Below, in pieces: positions 8,548-17,557 of a stretch of 64,000 bases of DNA; position 1 is the stretch's first letter; every line of letters starts with the position of its first letter. The DNA is from JAICMB01 sp035295125 (lineage in GTDB: Bacteria > Acidobacteriota > Terriglobia > Bryobacterales > Bryobacteraceae). The translations under genes were made by a program, and so were the position numbers. Where the stretch lies: NCBI GenBank assembly GCA_035295125.1, contig DATGJP010000081.1, forward strand, positions 1 to 64,000. The letters run 5' to 3'. The notes under the pieces were generated by a model, which saw nothing but the letters and a program-made list of their open reading frames with translations, was not told the origin of the DNA and ran no database searches.

Positions 8548-10419
8548 CTATTCCAGCGCGAACGCGACCACCGCATCCCCCATTTTGCTGCCCATCTTAC
8601 CGTGCCCTCCGGCACAGATGACGATGTACTGCTTGCCCTTCCAAACGTATGTCATCGGTGTCGACTGGGCGCTCGCGGGAAGCTCAACGGTCCACAGCTC
8701 CTTGCCAGTGTCACTGTCAAAGGCGCGCAGGTGCGGGTCGACCGCGGCTGCGGCGAAAATCAGTCCACCCGCTGTCGCCATCGGTCCTCCGAGGTTGAGC
8801 GAGCCCTTTGGCCAACCCTCGCCCTGAATGCCCAGCGCCGACTCCCACCGCAATTTGCCGCTATTCAGATCGAAGGCCACTACCGCTCCCCAGGGTGGGC
8901 GATTGCAAGGCTGCCCGTTCGGAGCCACCAGCCAATCCCGATGCATTCCGTATGGCGTGCCGCGCTGCAAAGCGAACTCACCACCCCAAGGCATTTCCGT
9001 TTCCTTGCGCCTGGCAATTGCGTTGATCAAATCCTCGCGCGGAATCAGCTTCATCACGGCCGCAACGCGGTTCGTATTCGCAATCAGGACGTTGCGCACC
9101 GGGTCCCACGCGGCGCTTCCCCAATTCACGCCGCCGACGTTACCAGGGAACGAGATCGTGCCGCGCTCGGTGGGAGGCGTGAAGAGGCCGTCGTTCCGCA
9201 GTGAAGCGATTTTCTCACGGCACCAGGCGCGAGCTTCGGGAGTGGCGCCCCACGCCTCGTCTGCCGTCAGCCGCTGAGGAACCATCGGGCTCCACGAGGG
9301 AAACGGTTGGCTCACTGCCGCGTCTTCGCCGCGAACGTCGCTTTTCGGCACCGCCCGCTCCTCGACCGTGTGAAGCGGCTTACCAGTCAAACGATCCAGC
9401 ACGAACACATGCCCGATCTTCGTCGTCACCGCGACAGCCGGCTTGCCCTGATACTCAACCAAAGTAGGCTGCGACGGCACATCGTAATCCCAAAGATCGT
9501 GATGCACCACCTGGAATCCCCACACGAAAGCGCCCGTCGAAGCCTTCAACGCCACCACCGAATTGGCCCACTTGTCATCGCCCGGGCGAGCGCCGCCGTA
9601 GTAATCCGGGCTGGCACTGCCGGTTGGAACGAAAACCAGGTCGCGCGCCGGATCCGCCGCGAAGGTCGACCAGGCATTCGCCGCGCCGGTGCGTACCTGC
9701 TGCTTTTCAGCCCACGGAATCGGGTCCCAGGTCCACTGCAGTGCGCCCGTGCGCGCATCATAAGCGCGAACCACACCGCGTGGCATGTCGACCGCGCCGT
9801 TGTCGCCGATCGACGAGCCCGTAATCAACATATGGCCGACAATCGTCGGCGCCGACGTCACCTGGTAATCGCCGCGAAACTCCGGCCCATAACCGACCCC
9901 GCGCGTCAGGTCCACGGTTCCGCCATCGCCGAAATCGGCACACGGTTTGCCGGTCTTCGAATCGAGCGCAATCAGCCGCGCGTCGATTGTCCCTTCGTAA
10001 ATCCGAACCTTGCACGTCGCGCCGGAGGGTGCTTCGAAATCGATCCACGACGCCACCCCTCGCGATGTCACCTCGGAGTACCCGCGCGAGCGGTCCACCT
10101 TGGGATCGTATTTCCAGCGCTCCACCCCGGTCTCAGGGTCGAGAGCGATTACCTGGTTGAACGGCGTGGTCAGGTACAGTGAGCCGTCCGCCAGAATCGG
10201 CGTCGATTCAAACGCAGCCTTCTCGTTGAGTTTGCTTTCCGGCGAGAGGGCTCCGGTGTGGTGGGTCCAGGCAGGCTTCAGCGACGTGACATTCTCCCGC
10301 GTCACCTGTTTCAGTTCCGAATAGCGCGTGCCCGCTGCATCGCCTCCATAAGCGGTCCATCCCGAATCGGCGGCTAACGCTGCCGGCGCGATCAACACGA
10401 GCGCAAGTGTTATACGCAT
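8548..10419 (-). CDS. PQQ-dependent dehydrogenase, glucose dehydrogenase type
   Basis: 623 residues from ATG 10419, which opens a signal peptide (MRITLALVLIAPAALA). The mature protein begins WTAYGGDAAGTRYSELKQVT, the standard opening of the eight-bladed quinoprotein propeller. Blades carry the tryptophan-docking pattern (ALDPETGVERWKYD, VALKASTGAFVWGFQ, FDSDTGKELWTVELP). The tail TPMTYVWKGKQYIVICAGGHG is typical of the glucose/quinate/shikimate branch, although that branch often has N-terminal membrane helices that this protein lacks. It likely oxidises a sugar or alcohol in the periplasm. No PQQ synthesis genes are in the window. It is divergent from the kinase gene at 10511 with a 91-base spacer. 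Confidence 0.87.
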   Translation of the reverse strand: MRITLALVLIAPAALAADSGWTAYGGDAAGTRYSELKQVTRENVTSLKPAWTHHTGALSPESKLNEKAAFESTPILADGSLYLTTPFNQVIALDPETGVERWKYDPKVDRSRGYSEVTSRGVASWIDFEAPSGATCKVRIYEGTIDARLIALDSKTGKPCADFGDGGTVDLTRGVGYGPEFRGDYQVTSAPTIVGHMLITGSSIGDNGAVDMPRGVVRAYDARTGALQWTWDPIPWAEKQQVRTGAANAWSTFAADPARDLVFVPTGSASPDYYGGARPGDDKWANSVVALKASTGAFVWGFQVVHHDLWDYDVPSQPTLVEYQGKPAVAVTTKIGHVFVLDRLTGKPLHTVEERAVPKSDVRGEDAAVSQPFPSWSPMVPQRLTADEAWGATPEARAWCREKIASLRNDGLFTPPTERGTISFPGNVGGVNWGSAAWDPVRNVLIANTNRVAAVMKLIPREDLINAIARRKETEMPWGGEFALQRGTPYGMHRDWLVAPNGQPCNRPPWGAVVAFDLNSGKLRWESALGIQGEGWPKGSLNLGGPMATAGGLIFAAAAVDPHLRAFDSDTGKELWTVELPASAQSTPMTYVWKGKQYIVICAGGHGKMGSKMGDAVVAFALE

Positions 10420-10510
10420 ACCGGTATTGTGGCTCGCCGCCCGCCGCTTTTTCACCACCCCTGGGACGAACCTCCGGAATCGCGGGACGCTTGGATACAC
10501 TGAACACTAC

Positions 10511-13198
10511 ATGCCCGATAATTCCATCGGCCCGTACCAGATTCTCGGGCAACTCGGTGCGGGGGGGATGGGCGAAGTTTACAAAGCCCTCGACCCGCGC
10601 GTCGGCCGTCAGGTCGCGCTCAAGCTCCTCCCCGAATCGCTGGCTCAAGACGCCGGACGTCGCCGGCGCTTCGAACAGGAAGCCCGACTGGCCGCGTCGT
10701 TGAATCACCCCAACATCATGGCGATCTACGATGTCGGCCTCGACCACCACCCGCCGTACATCGTCTGCGAACTGGTCCCCGGTGAGTCGTTGCGTGGCTT
10801 GATCGCAAAAGGTCCCGTTTCGTCGCGGAAATGCGTCGAAATTGCCGCGCAGATCGCCTCCGGATTGGCCGCTGCGCACACCGCAGGCATCGTGCACCGC
10901 GACCTTAAACCCGACAACGTCATGATCACGCCCGATGGCGTGGCGAAGATCCTCGACTTCGGCGTCGCGCGCGTGCAGACCCAGGCTCCGATCGGCGACG
11001 CCACCCAGACTGCCGGGCAGACGAGCGCCGGAGCAGTCATCGGAACGGCCAGCTACATGAGCCCCGAGCAGGCTCGCGCTGAAGAAGTCGACCATCGCTC
11101 CGACCAGTTCAGTCTCGGCCTCGTAATCTACGAAATGCTCGCCGGCAAGCAGGCCTTCGAGCGGCCCAGCGCAGTGCAAACGATGTCGGCAATCGTCGAA
11201 GCGGATCCGCCGCCGGTCGAGCGCCCCGTTCCCGCCCAACTGCGTTGGATCCTCGACCGCTGCCTCGCCAAGGACCGCGAAGGCCGCTACGAGTCGAGCC
11301 GCGACCTGGCGCGTGAACTGGCCCAGCTCCGCGATCATTTCGGCGAACTCACGGCCACCGGCACGAGCGAGCAAAGGCCAGTCGCTTCACGCCGGCGAAC
11401 GTTCCGGGCCGCCATACCGGCCGTCTGCGTTCTTGCTGGCGCGCTCATCGCCTGGTGCGCAGCCGCCCTGCTGCGCTCCTCGCGAGCTGTCGATATCTCA
11501 CGTTACCGGCTGTCGCCTTTCGCCACCGGGCTCGCAAGACAGACGTTCCCTGCCTGGTCGCCAGACGGCAAGAGCATCGCTTTCCTGGGTACCGATGACG
11601 ACAGGACCTGGCGCTTGTACGTCCAGCCGCTCAACGCCGCCACGGCCGTCCAGGTGACCGGATCAGACGTCGGTGTGAACACAGGTGCGCCGCCATTCTG
11701 GAGCCCTGATTCGCAATCGATATATTTCCGCTGCTACTTCGAGACGCAGGGCGCTGTTCTTTGCCGTGTCCCCGCAGGCGGCGGGTCGAGTATCAAGGTT
11801 CAGACCGATGTGCAATCCGGGACGATTTCTCCTGACGGCAAGACTCTGGTGACATGGGAAGCGCGAGCCCAAAAAAACGGGCTGGCGCTGTGGATTGCGA
11901 GTCCCCCCGAGGCACCGCGCCGCAAGTACGAGCAACTGCAACTGAAAGCCACGCAGTGGTACAACAACCCCGCCGTGTTGTTCGCTCCGGACGGCAAACA
12001 AATCCTGCTGTCCATCGCTCTGGGGAACGAAGGCGAGACATCGTGGCTTTTACCGTGGCCACCGGGACAGCCTCGCCCTATGTTTCGTCGTAAGACGGAC
12101 TTCTCCTCGACTCCCCAACCCAGTTGGTTGCCGGACTCCCGTTACCTCCTGTTCTCCGATTCTCCCGCGGCCACGCATTCGCAGTTGTTCATGGCCGACA
12201 CAAAGACTGGAGACTACTGGGCGGTTCTCACGGAGGACCGGTCTGCACTCACCCCCTCCGTGTCGCCAGATGGCGAGCGCGCGGCCTATTCATCGAACCT
12301 GTCCCACTCGGATGTGATCGCAGTGCCGCTTGGCGACGGGCCGATCCGTACCTTGCTTGGCAGTTCTCGAAGCGAGGAAAAGGTGGACGCTTCGCGTGTG
12401 TCGCAGATGCTGGTTTACATCACCAATCGCCGGGGAGTCGACGAGGTCTGGCTCAAGAGCTTGATTGAAGGCTGGGAGCGGCCTCTACTTACCCCGAACG
12501 ATGTTCCCGTGGATGGCGAATCTGCGCAGGGACTGTTGAGTCCCGTATTTTCGCCGGATGGGCGGCGGGTAGCCGTTTGCGTGAAGGGCCGTTCCGGCAT
12601 TCATTTGTACACGGTATTCACCTCGGGAGGAACGCCGGTGCGGGCTACTTCGTCGAGTGACACGATCGAGCTGTCGCCGACCTGGTCCCCGGATGGAAAC
12701 TGGCTCGCATATTCGGCGGTGGAACACTCCAAGCCCGGGCTCCTCAAAGTACGGCCAGGAAGTGGTGAGCCACCGGTGACCGTGGCGGAGGGGCTATACG
12801 GATGGGCCGCTCCCGTTTGGTCTCCAACGGGCGAATGGATTGCTGACCACGACCTTAGCGGGCACCTGCAGATCGTCACCCCCGACGGTAAGACTACTCG
12901 TCAATTGCCCGGCGACGACGGCCCCACTGCATGGGCTCGCGACGGCAAGACACTCTATCAGGTGCGGCTCGACAAACCAGCCCTGGTCGCGATTGATGTG
13001 GCTACCGGCAAGACCCGCGAAATGCGTGATCTCGCGGGACTGGCGCCCTATTCCAACGGCAACCCGGGCTTGAGCGCCGCTGTGACGTCCGACGCCAAAG
13101 ACATCGTGTACACCGTGAATCGTCCCCGCCAGGAAATCTGGATTCTCGACGGCCTGCAAAAGCCGCAGCCCTGGTACAAGCGTCTGCTGGGGCGATAG
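10511..13198 (+). CDS. Membrane Ser/Thr protein kinase with PD40 propeller
   Basis: 895 residues. The kinase domain (about 7-270) shows the glycine loop GAGGMG, VALK with Lys38, catalytic HRDLKPDN with Asp131, DFG and SPEQ. A single transmembrane helix follows at about 300-320 (AAIPAVCVLAGALIAWCAAALL). The outer half has repeated TolB/PD40 blades (FPAWSPDGKSIAFLG, PSVSPDGERAAYSS, PTWSPDGNWLAYSA). This is the Hanks-type receptor kinase common in Acidobacteria, with the cytoplasmic kinase coupled to an extracytoplasmic propeller that may bind a ligand. ATG 10511 is chosen because it starts just before GPYQILGQLGAGG. Confidence 0.93.
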   Translation: MPDNSIGPYQILGQLGAGGMGEVYKALDPRVGRQVALKLLPESLAQDAGRRRRFEQEARLAASLNHPNIMAIYDVGLDHHPPYIVCELVPGESLRGLIAKGPVSSRKCVEIAAQIASGLAAAHTAGIVHRDLKPDNVMITPDGVAKILDFGVARVQTQAPIGDATQTAGQTSAGAVIGTASYMSPEQARAEEVDHRSDQFSLGLVIYEMLAGKQAFERPSAVQTMSAIVEADPPPVERPVPAQLRWILDRCLAKDREGRYESSRDLARELAQLRDHFGELTATGTSEQRPVASRRRTFRAAIPAVCVLAGALIAWCAAALLRSSRAVDISRYRLSPFATGLARQTFPAWSPDGKSIAFLGTDDDRTWRLYVQPLNAATAVQVTGSDVGVNTGAPPFWSPDSQSIYFRCYFETQGAVLCRVPAGGGSSIKVQTDVQSGTISPDGKTLVTWEARAQKNGLALWIASPPEAPRRKYEQLQLKATQWYNNPAVLFAPDGKQILLSIALGNEGETSWLLPWPPGQPRPMFRRKTDFSSTPQPSWLPDSRYLLFSDSPAATHSQLFMADTKTGDYWAVLTEDRSALTPSVSPDGERAAYSSNLSHSDVIAVPLGDGPIRTLLGSSRSEEKVDASRVSQMLVYITNRRGVDEVWLKSLIEGWERPLLTPNDVPVDGESAQGLLSPVFSPDGRRVAVCVKGRSGIHLYTVFTSGGTPVRATSSSDTIELSPTWSPDGNWLAYSAVEHSKPGLLKVRPGSGEPPVTVAEGLYGWAAPVWSPTGEWIADHDLSGHLQIVTPDGKTTRQLPGDDGPTAWARDGKTLYQVRLDKPALVAIDVATGKTREMRDLAGLAPYSNGNPGLSAAVTSDAKDIVYTVNRPRQEIWILDGLQKPQPWYKRLLGR

Positions 13199-13228
13199 AA
13201 TTGAGTTTTATAAAGAAAGGTTGTCGTG

Positions 13229-14428
13229 ATGGCCATTTCCATATCTGATCGCCGTGATTTCTTAAGAGGCGCCGCCGCCGTGACGGCTCTCTCCTATTCG
13301 CGTGTGCTGGGGGCCAATGACCGCGTACAACTCGGCGTGATCGGCGCTGGCGAGCGCGGCCGTTGGGACATGTCCCGGTTCCAAAAGGACCCCAAAGTGG
13401 ATGTGGTTGCCCTCTGCGACATCTACGCTCAGCAGATTGACAAAGCTCTGCAGACCGCGCCTCATGCCGCCACCTTCACGGATCATCGCAAGCTGCTTGA
13501 GCGTAAAGATATCGACGTGGTGCTGATCGCGACGCCCGATCACTGGCACGCCGCAACAGCCATTGATGCGCTGAACGCTGGAAAAGACGTCTACGTCGAG
13601 AAACCCCTCACGCTGACGCCCGCCGAAGGCCCCAGGATTGTGAAGGCCGCGCGCGTGAACGAGCGAATTTGCCAGGTGGGCATGCAGCAGCGCTCGGGCA
13701 AACACTATCTCGAAGCCAAGCGCGAATACTTCGACACCAACAAGCTCGGTAAGATCACACTGGCGCGCACCTGGTGGCACGGCAACGGATACCATTTGCG
13801 GAAGGCGCCCGACTATCTGCAGCAGAAGCCTTCGAATCTCGATTGGGCGCGCTATCTCGGTCCTCTGAAGTGGCGCGACTGGGATCCGCAGCAGTACTGG
13901 AATTGGCGCGCTTACCTCGATTTCGGCGGCGGACAGGTCACCGACCTGTTCACACATTGGATCGATGTGGTCCACATGTTCACCGGTCAGGAGATTCCCA
14001 AGACTGCCGTGGCTGCGGGCGGGATTTACTTTGCGAAGGATGGCCGGACCGCGCCGGATACGATTAACGTGGCGCTCGAGTACCCGGCTGAGTTCACTGC
14101 CACGTTCGAAGCGACGTTAGCTCCAGGCATCGGTGGCGCGGCGGTGGAAATGTGCGGGACCGAAGGTCGCCTGTACATTGATCGCAGCCGGTACGTCTTC
14201 ACGCCCCCGGGCAAGAACGCGCAGCCGGTAACCGTGCAAGCGTCCAGCGACCTCGATTACGATCACGTCAGCAATTTCCTGGAGTGCGTCCGCACCCGCA
14301 AGCTGCCGAGCGGCGATGTGTTGATCGGCCATCGCTCAGCGCAGGCATCGCACCTCGGCAACATCTCCTACGTCGAAAAGCGCCGCATCGATTTCGACCC
14401 GGTCCGCGAAGAAATTCTTCCGTTCTAG
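13229..14428 (+). CDS. Tat-exported Gfo/Idh/MocA oxidoreductase
   Basis: 399 residues. A twin-arginine signal (SDRRDFLRGAAAV, R8-R9) precedes the Rossmann motif GAGERG (39-44), the VALCDIY strand end and the EKPLTL motif with the catalytic-type Lys. Tat export of a folded NAD(P)-dependent oxidoreductase is frequent in Solibacter and Planctomycetes relatives, where the substrate is presumed to be a sugar. AAAGAAAGG ends 8 bases before ATG 13229; a GTG codon directly upstream at 13226 is also possible. The gene follows the kinase stop by 30 bases and may be co-transcribed. Confidence 0.9.
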   Translation: MAISISDRRDFLRGAAAVTALSYSRVLGANDRVQLGVIGAGERGRWDMSRFQKDPKVDVVALCDIYAQQIDKALQTAPHAATFTDHRKLLERKDIDVVLIATPDHWHAATAIDALNAGKDVYVEKPLTLTPAEGPRIVKAARVNERICQVGMQQRSGKHYLEAKREYFDTNKLGKITLARTWWHGNGYHLRKAPDYLQQKPSNLDWARYLGPLKWRDWDPQQYWNWRAYLDFGGGQVTDLFTHWIDVVHMFTGQEIPKTAVAAGGIYFAKDGRTAPDTINVALEYPAEFTATFEATLAPGIGGAAVEMCGTEGRLYIDRSRYVFTPPGKNAQPVTVQASSDLDYDHVSNFLECVRTRKLPSGDVLIGHRSAQASHLGNISYVEKRRIDFDPVREEILPF

Positions 14429-14585
14429 TAACGCAGCCTTGAGGCCAATGCCGCTCAGTGTTGGGTGAGCCTGTGATGCAGGTTATCAACCCGCCACGCC
14501 CGTGGCTGAAGTCGGGCAGGCTGAATGCCGCCCCACGTTGGCTCGCTAGGGTGTCGCGGGCGCTTTCGCCTGCGCATGCGGGCTG
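14429..14585. repeat. Intergenic block with two dispersed sequence fragments
   Basis: TAACGCAGCCTTGAGGCCAA at 14429 recurs near 40896 with small changes. GCCCGTGGCTGAAGTCGGGC followed by AGGCTGAATGCC at 14498 recurs near 47907. Both sit right after stop codons. No coding sequence is visible here. Confidence 0.6.
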
Positions 14586-16697
14586 CTAAGGCCGCCGCGA
14601 GCCGGCGGCGCCAATCTCAGCAAGCACAAACGCCTCGAAATCGGCGTCCTCCGCCACCCGCTCGCTCAACGCCGTCCCGATACCATGTCCCGCGATGCTT
14701 GTAGTTCTCAACAAAACAGGCAGCTTGGTCCCGGTAGCCTGAAGCCGGGCCGTCATCTTGCGAGAATTCGCCGGATCCACCCGCGGGTCGTTGTCTCCAG
14801 TCATGAACAAAACTGCCGGATACTCCGTCCCATTCACCACGTGATGATAAGGCGAGTACGCATACAATGCGCGAAACTCATCCGCCTCCTTAACAGTCCC
14901 GAACTCTGTCACATTGAACGCCCCATTCGGTGACAGTTCCACGCGCAGCATGTCATAGATCCCAACGTGTGACACGACGGCATGAAACAAATCCGGATGC
15001 TGCGTGAGTTCCGCGCCCATGAGCAGCCCGCCGTTGCTCCCGCCCTCAATCGCGAGCTTTGATGGATTCGTGTAGTGGTTGTCGATCAGCCAGTGAGCCG
15101 CCGCGGCGAAATCGTCAAAAACATTCTGTTTCCGCGTGAGCATGCCCGCTTGATGCCAAGCCTCGCCATATTCTCCACCGCCACGCAGATTCGCGATCAC
15201 ATACACCACGCCGCGGTCGAGCAGCGGCCGCAAGCGCACCGAGTAAAACGGTGTCAGGCTGATGTTGTATCCGCCGTATCCATACAGCACCACGGGATTC
15301 GATCCATCGAGCTTCGTGCCCTTACGACGAATGATGTTCAACGGAACCCGCGTTCCATCTTTTGAAGTAGCGAACTCCCGCACCACCTCCGTGTCGCTGT
15401 AATTCGCCGGCGCGGCTTCCCGCAGCGCGGTCGGCGCACTCTTCTTCGATACCGGGTTATAGCGATACCAGGCCGGCCGCTCGAGATAAGTCTCGCTCGC
15501 GAACAACAGATCGTCTCCCGTAGTGCGAAGCGCCTCCGCAACCGATGCGATCGGTTTCAACGGGACCTGCGTCTGTTCCGTCCCCTTGATATCGAACACA
15601 CGAATCTGCATCGGCCCGCCCGCCTCATCCACGACGTATAAGAAATGAGGAGTCGGCACTAACGTCTGTATAGCGAACTTGCCCTCCGGTATGACGGTCT
15701 TAGCGTTCGCGATCTGCGGTTGTGTAACCGGCACGCGAAGCACTTTGCCCATAGGGGCATTCAGGTGCGACAGCACGTAGAGATTGCCATCCGGCCCGAA
15801 ATCGGCTTCCGGAATCTCGTCGGCGAGCCGTGTGATCTGCGTCCACTCTCCGGAAGGCCCCAGCAGATAGTGCGCGTACTCGCCGCCATCGCCATTCGCC
15901 ATACGGGCCAACACGTACTTGCCGTCTTCAGACGTATTGAGCGTGATCTCGGCGATCCTCGGAAACTCCTTCCCCAGAGCGTACCTGTCCTGACTCTCCG
16001 CAGAACCGAGTTTGTGGAAATAAACCTGTTGATAAAAATCCATGTCGGCCGCCGCGCGCTCTCCGGTCCGCGGATACCGCGTGTAATACAAACCCGACCC
16101 GTCGGCATTCCAGGCCGCGCTGCCGCCAGCGGTTCCGTTATTGACGTGCGGAATGGCGGCTTCCATCTCGCGCCCGGTAGCGACATCGAAAAAATGCAGA
16201 TCACCGCTCTCGCTCCCGCCCTTCGACAACGACACGGCAACACGTTTCCCGTCGAGGGATGGCACGTAGAAATCGATCTCCGTACCGCCCTTCGCGTCGA
16301 TCTTATTCGGGTCTACGATCACCCGCTCCGACGCCGGATCATCGGCGGATTTCAAAGTCACCAGCATGGGCTGTTCCGCCGGCGGCTGGGTCTTCAGCGC
16401 GAAGAGGATGCCGCGACGATAGACGAGCGAGGAATACGAAGGCGAGGGATGGCTGTTGAGTTCCTTGAGCTGCTCAAAAATCGCTGCCCGCATCGGCAAA
16501 GCATCCAGGAATTTGCGGGCGTATGCGTTTTCAGAGTTGCTCCAGTCCTTCACCGCAGGATCGGCGTAGTTTTCGAGCCAGCGGTAATCGTCCACTACTT
16601 TGACGCCGTGATAGACATCCGTCACCGGCTTCTTCGGCGTAGCCGGAGGTTGCGCAAACGCGACAAAGGAACAGATACAAAGCAGGCTCAGGCGCAT
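14586..16697 (-). CDS. Secreted prolyl oligopeptidase, S9A family
   Basis: 703 residues, matching the family. A signal peptide (MRLSLLCICSFVAFAQ) is followed by the propeller (opening PPATPKKPVTDVYHGVKVVDDYRWLEN) and the alpha/beta-hydrolase domain. The triad can be read as Ser554 in GGSNGG, Asp637 in GDNDPRVDP and His671 in AGHG. The enzyme cleaves short peptides after proline. The leader indicates periplasmic action, which fits the nearby M24 peptidase and gamma-glutamyltransferase as part of a peptide-scavenging set. It is 17 bases downstream of the DUF4159 gene on the same strand, so probably in one transcript. Confidence 0.93.
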   Translation of the reverse strand: MRLSLLCICSFVAFAQPPATPKKPVTDVYHGVKVVDDYRWLENYADPAVKDWSNSENAYARKFLDALPMRAAIFEQLKELNSHPSPSYSSLVYRRGILFALKTQPPAEQPMLVTLKSADDPASERVIVDPNKIDAKGGTEIDFYVPSLDGKRVAVSLSKGGSESGDLHFFDVATGREMEAAIPHVNNGTAGGSAAWNADGSGLYYTRYPRTGERAAADMDFYQQVYFHKLGSAESQDRYALGKEFPRIAEITLNTSEDGKYVLARMANGDGGEYAHYLLGPSGEWTQITRLADEIPEADFGPDGNLYVLSHLNAPMGKVLRVPVTQPQIANAKTVIPEGKFAIQTLVPTPHFLYVVDEAGGPMQIRVFDIKGTEQTQVPLKPIASVAEALRTTGDDLLFASETYLERPAWYRYNPVSKKSAPTALREAAPANYSDTEVVREFATSKDGTRVPLNIIRRKGTKLDGSNPVVLYGYGGYNISLTPFYSVRLRPLLDRGVVYVIANLRGGGEYGEAWHQAGMLTRKQNVFDDFAAAAHWLIDNHYTNPSKLAIEGGSNGGLLMGAELTQHPDLFHAVVSHVGIYDMLRVELSPNGAFNVTEFGTVKEADEFRALYAYSPYHHVVNGTEYPAVLFMTGDNDPRVDPANSRKMTARLQATGTKLPVLLRTTSIAGHGIGTALSERVAEDADFEAFVLAEIGAAGSRRP

Positions 16698-16713
16698 ATT
16701 GAATATGTGATTG

Positions 16714-17526
16714 TCAGTGCGTCATCGCGTAGATGATGTAGTTGATGCCGTAGCGGTACGCGAGCGCCGTCATAGCTTCAGGATATTCCGGCGAATCGGC
16801 ATACTCCCAGGCATCTCCAACGTCCGTGTTGAAGTTCACCGCCACAACCATCCGATTCCGATCGTCGGCAAGCGACCGCCACGCCGGCGATGTGCCGGGC
16901 GGCTGCTGAACCACAACGTTCCCGCCCGCTCCCATACGCAAATGACGTGTACCGGGAATGAACGTGAGGTCCTTCTCCCCGATGTTGTACAGAACATGCA
17001 TCACCGAATCGCTCAAAGCGATCTCCGTGATGGGGTGATTCGGCAGCACGCGGTCCATCGTCTCACGGAAGATCTCCCACTGCTCGGGACCCCAGAAATC
17101 GTCGACCACCAGAAAGCCCCCACGCAGCAGATACTCACGCAAGCGCGCGATCTCGGCCTCGCTCAGTCCCCACCACCCCGTCTGCGTAGCGTAGATCCAG
17201 GGATAATCGAACAGCTTGTCATCCGTTAGCCGTAAGTGCCGCGGTTCGGCCGTATCAATACGCGTGAGCCGCTGGATGCCCAGCGAGAAATGATCGTCCG
17301 CATCGGGCCAATCCACCATCCACCAGCCTTCGCCGCGCCCGCCACGGGAAGCAAACCCCCAGCGGCGATGGAATTGGGGCAGATCGGTGTACTCAAGGCG
17401 GATGAAGTGAAACTCGCCGTTGGCTGGGAAGGTGGGTCTCACGTCGTCGCGCTCGAAACGTACCCTTTGCGCCCATGCCGCTACCGCCACCAAAACCACC
17501 GCCGCGGCAATCGGCACCAGGCGCAT
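16714..17526 (-). CDS. Exported DUF4159-type protein
   Basis: 270 residues from ATG 17526, which opens a signal peptide (MRLVPIAAAVVLVAVAAWAQ). The protein contains LFDYPWIYATQTGWWGLSEAEIARLREYLLRGGFLVVDDF-type text, the hallmark of DUF4159 (LREYL-RGGFL-VDDF). This class-I glutamine-amidotransferase-like fold is often found near MoxR/VWA systems. Here its partner is the prolyl oligopeptidase downstream. Biochemical role unknown. A 13-codon upstream extension was rejected because it would bury the signal peptide. Confidence 0.85.
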   Translation of the reverse strand: MRLVPIAAAVVLVAVAAWAQRVRFERDDVRPTFPANGEFHFIRLEYTDLPQFHRRWGFASRGGRGEGWWMVDWPDADDHFSLGIQRLTRIDTAEPRHLRLTDDKLFDYPWIYATQTGWWGLSEAEIARLREYLLRGGFLVVDDFWGPEQWEIFRETMDRVLPNHPITEIALSDSVMHVLYNIGEKDLTFIPGTRHLRMGAGGNVVVQQPPGTSPAWRSLADDRNRMVVAVNFNTDVGDAWEYADSPEYPEAMTALAYRYGINYIIYAMTH

Positions 17527-17557
17527 TGCGATTCCATCATTGTAGCCAAGGGCGCCG

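Noticed and set aside
10208..11374. Open frame spanning the divergent PQQ dehydrogenase/kinase starts on the minus strand
   Set aside because: It overlaps two recognised genes on either strand and shows no domain.
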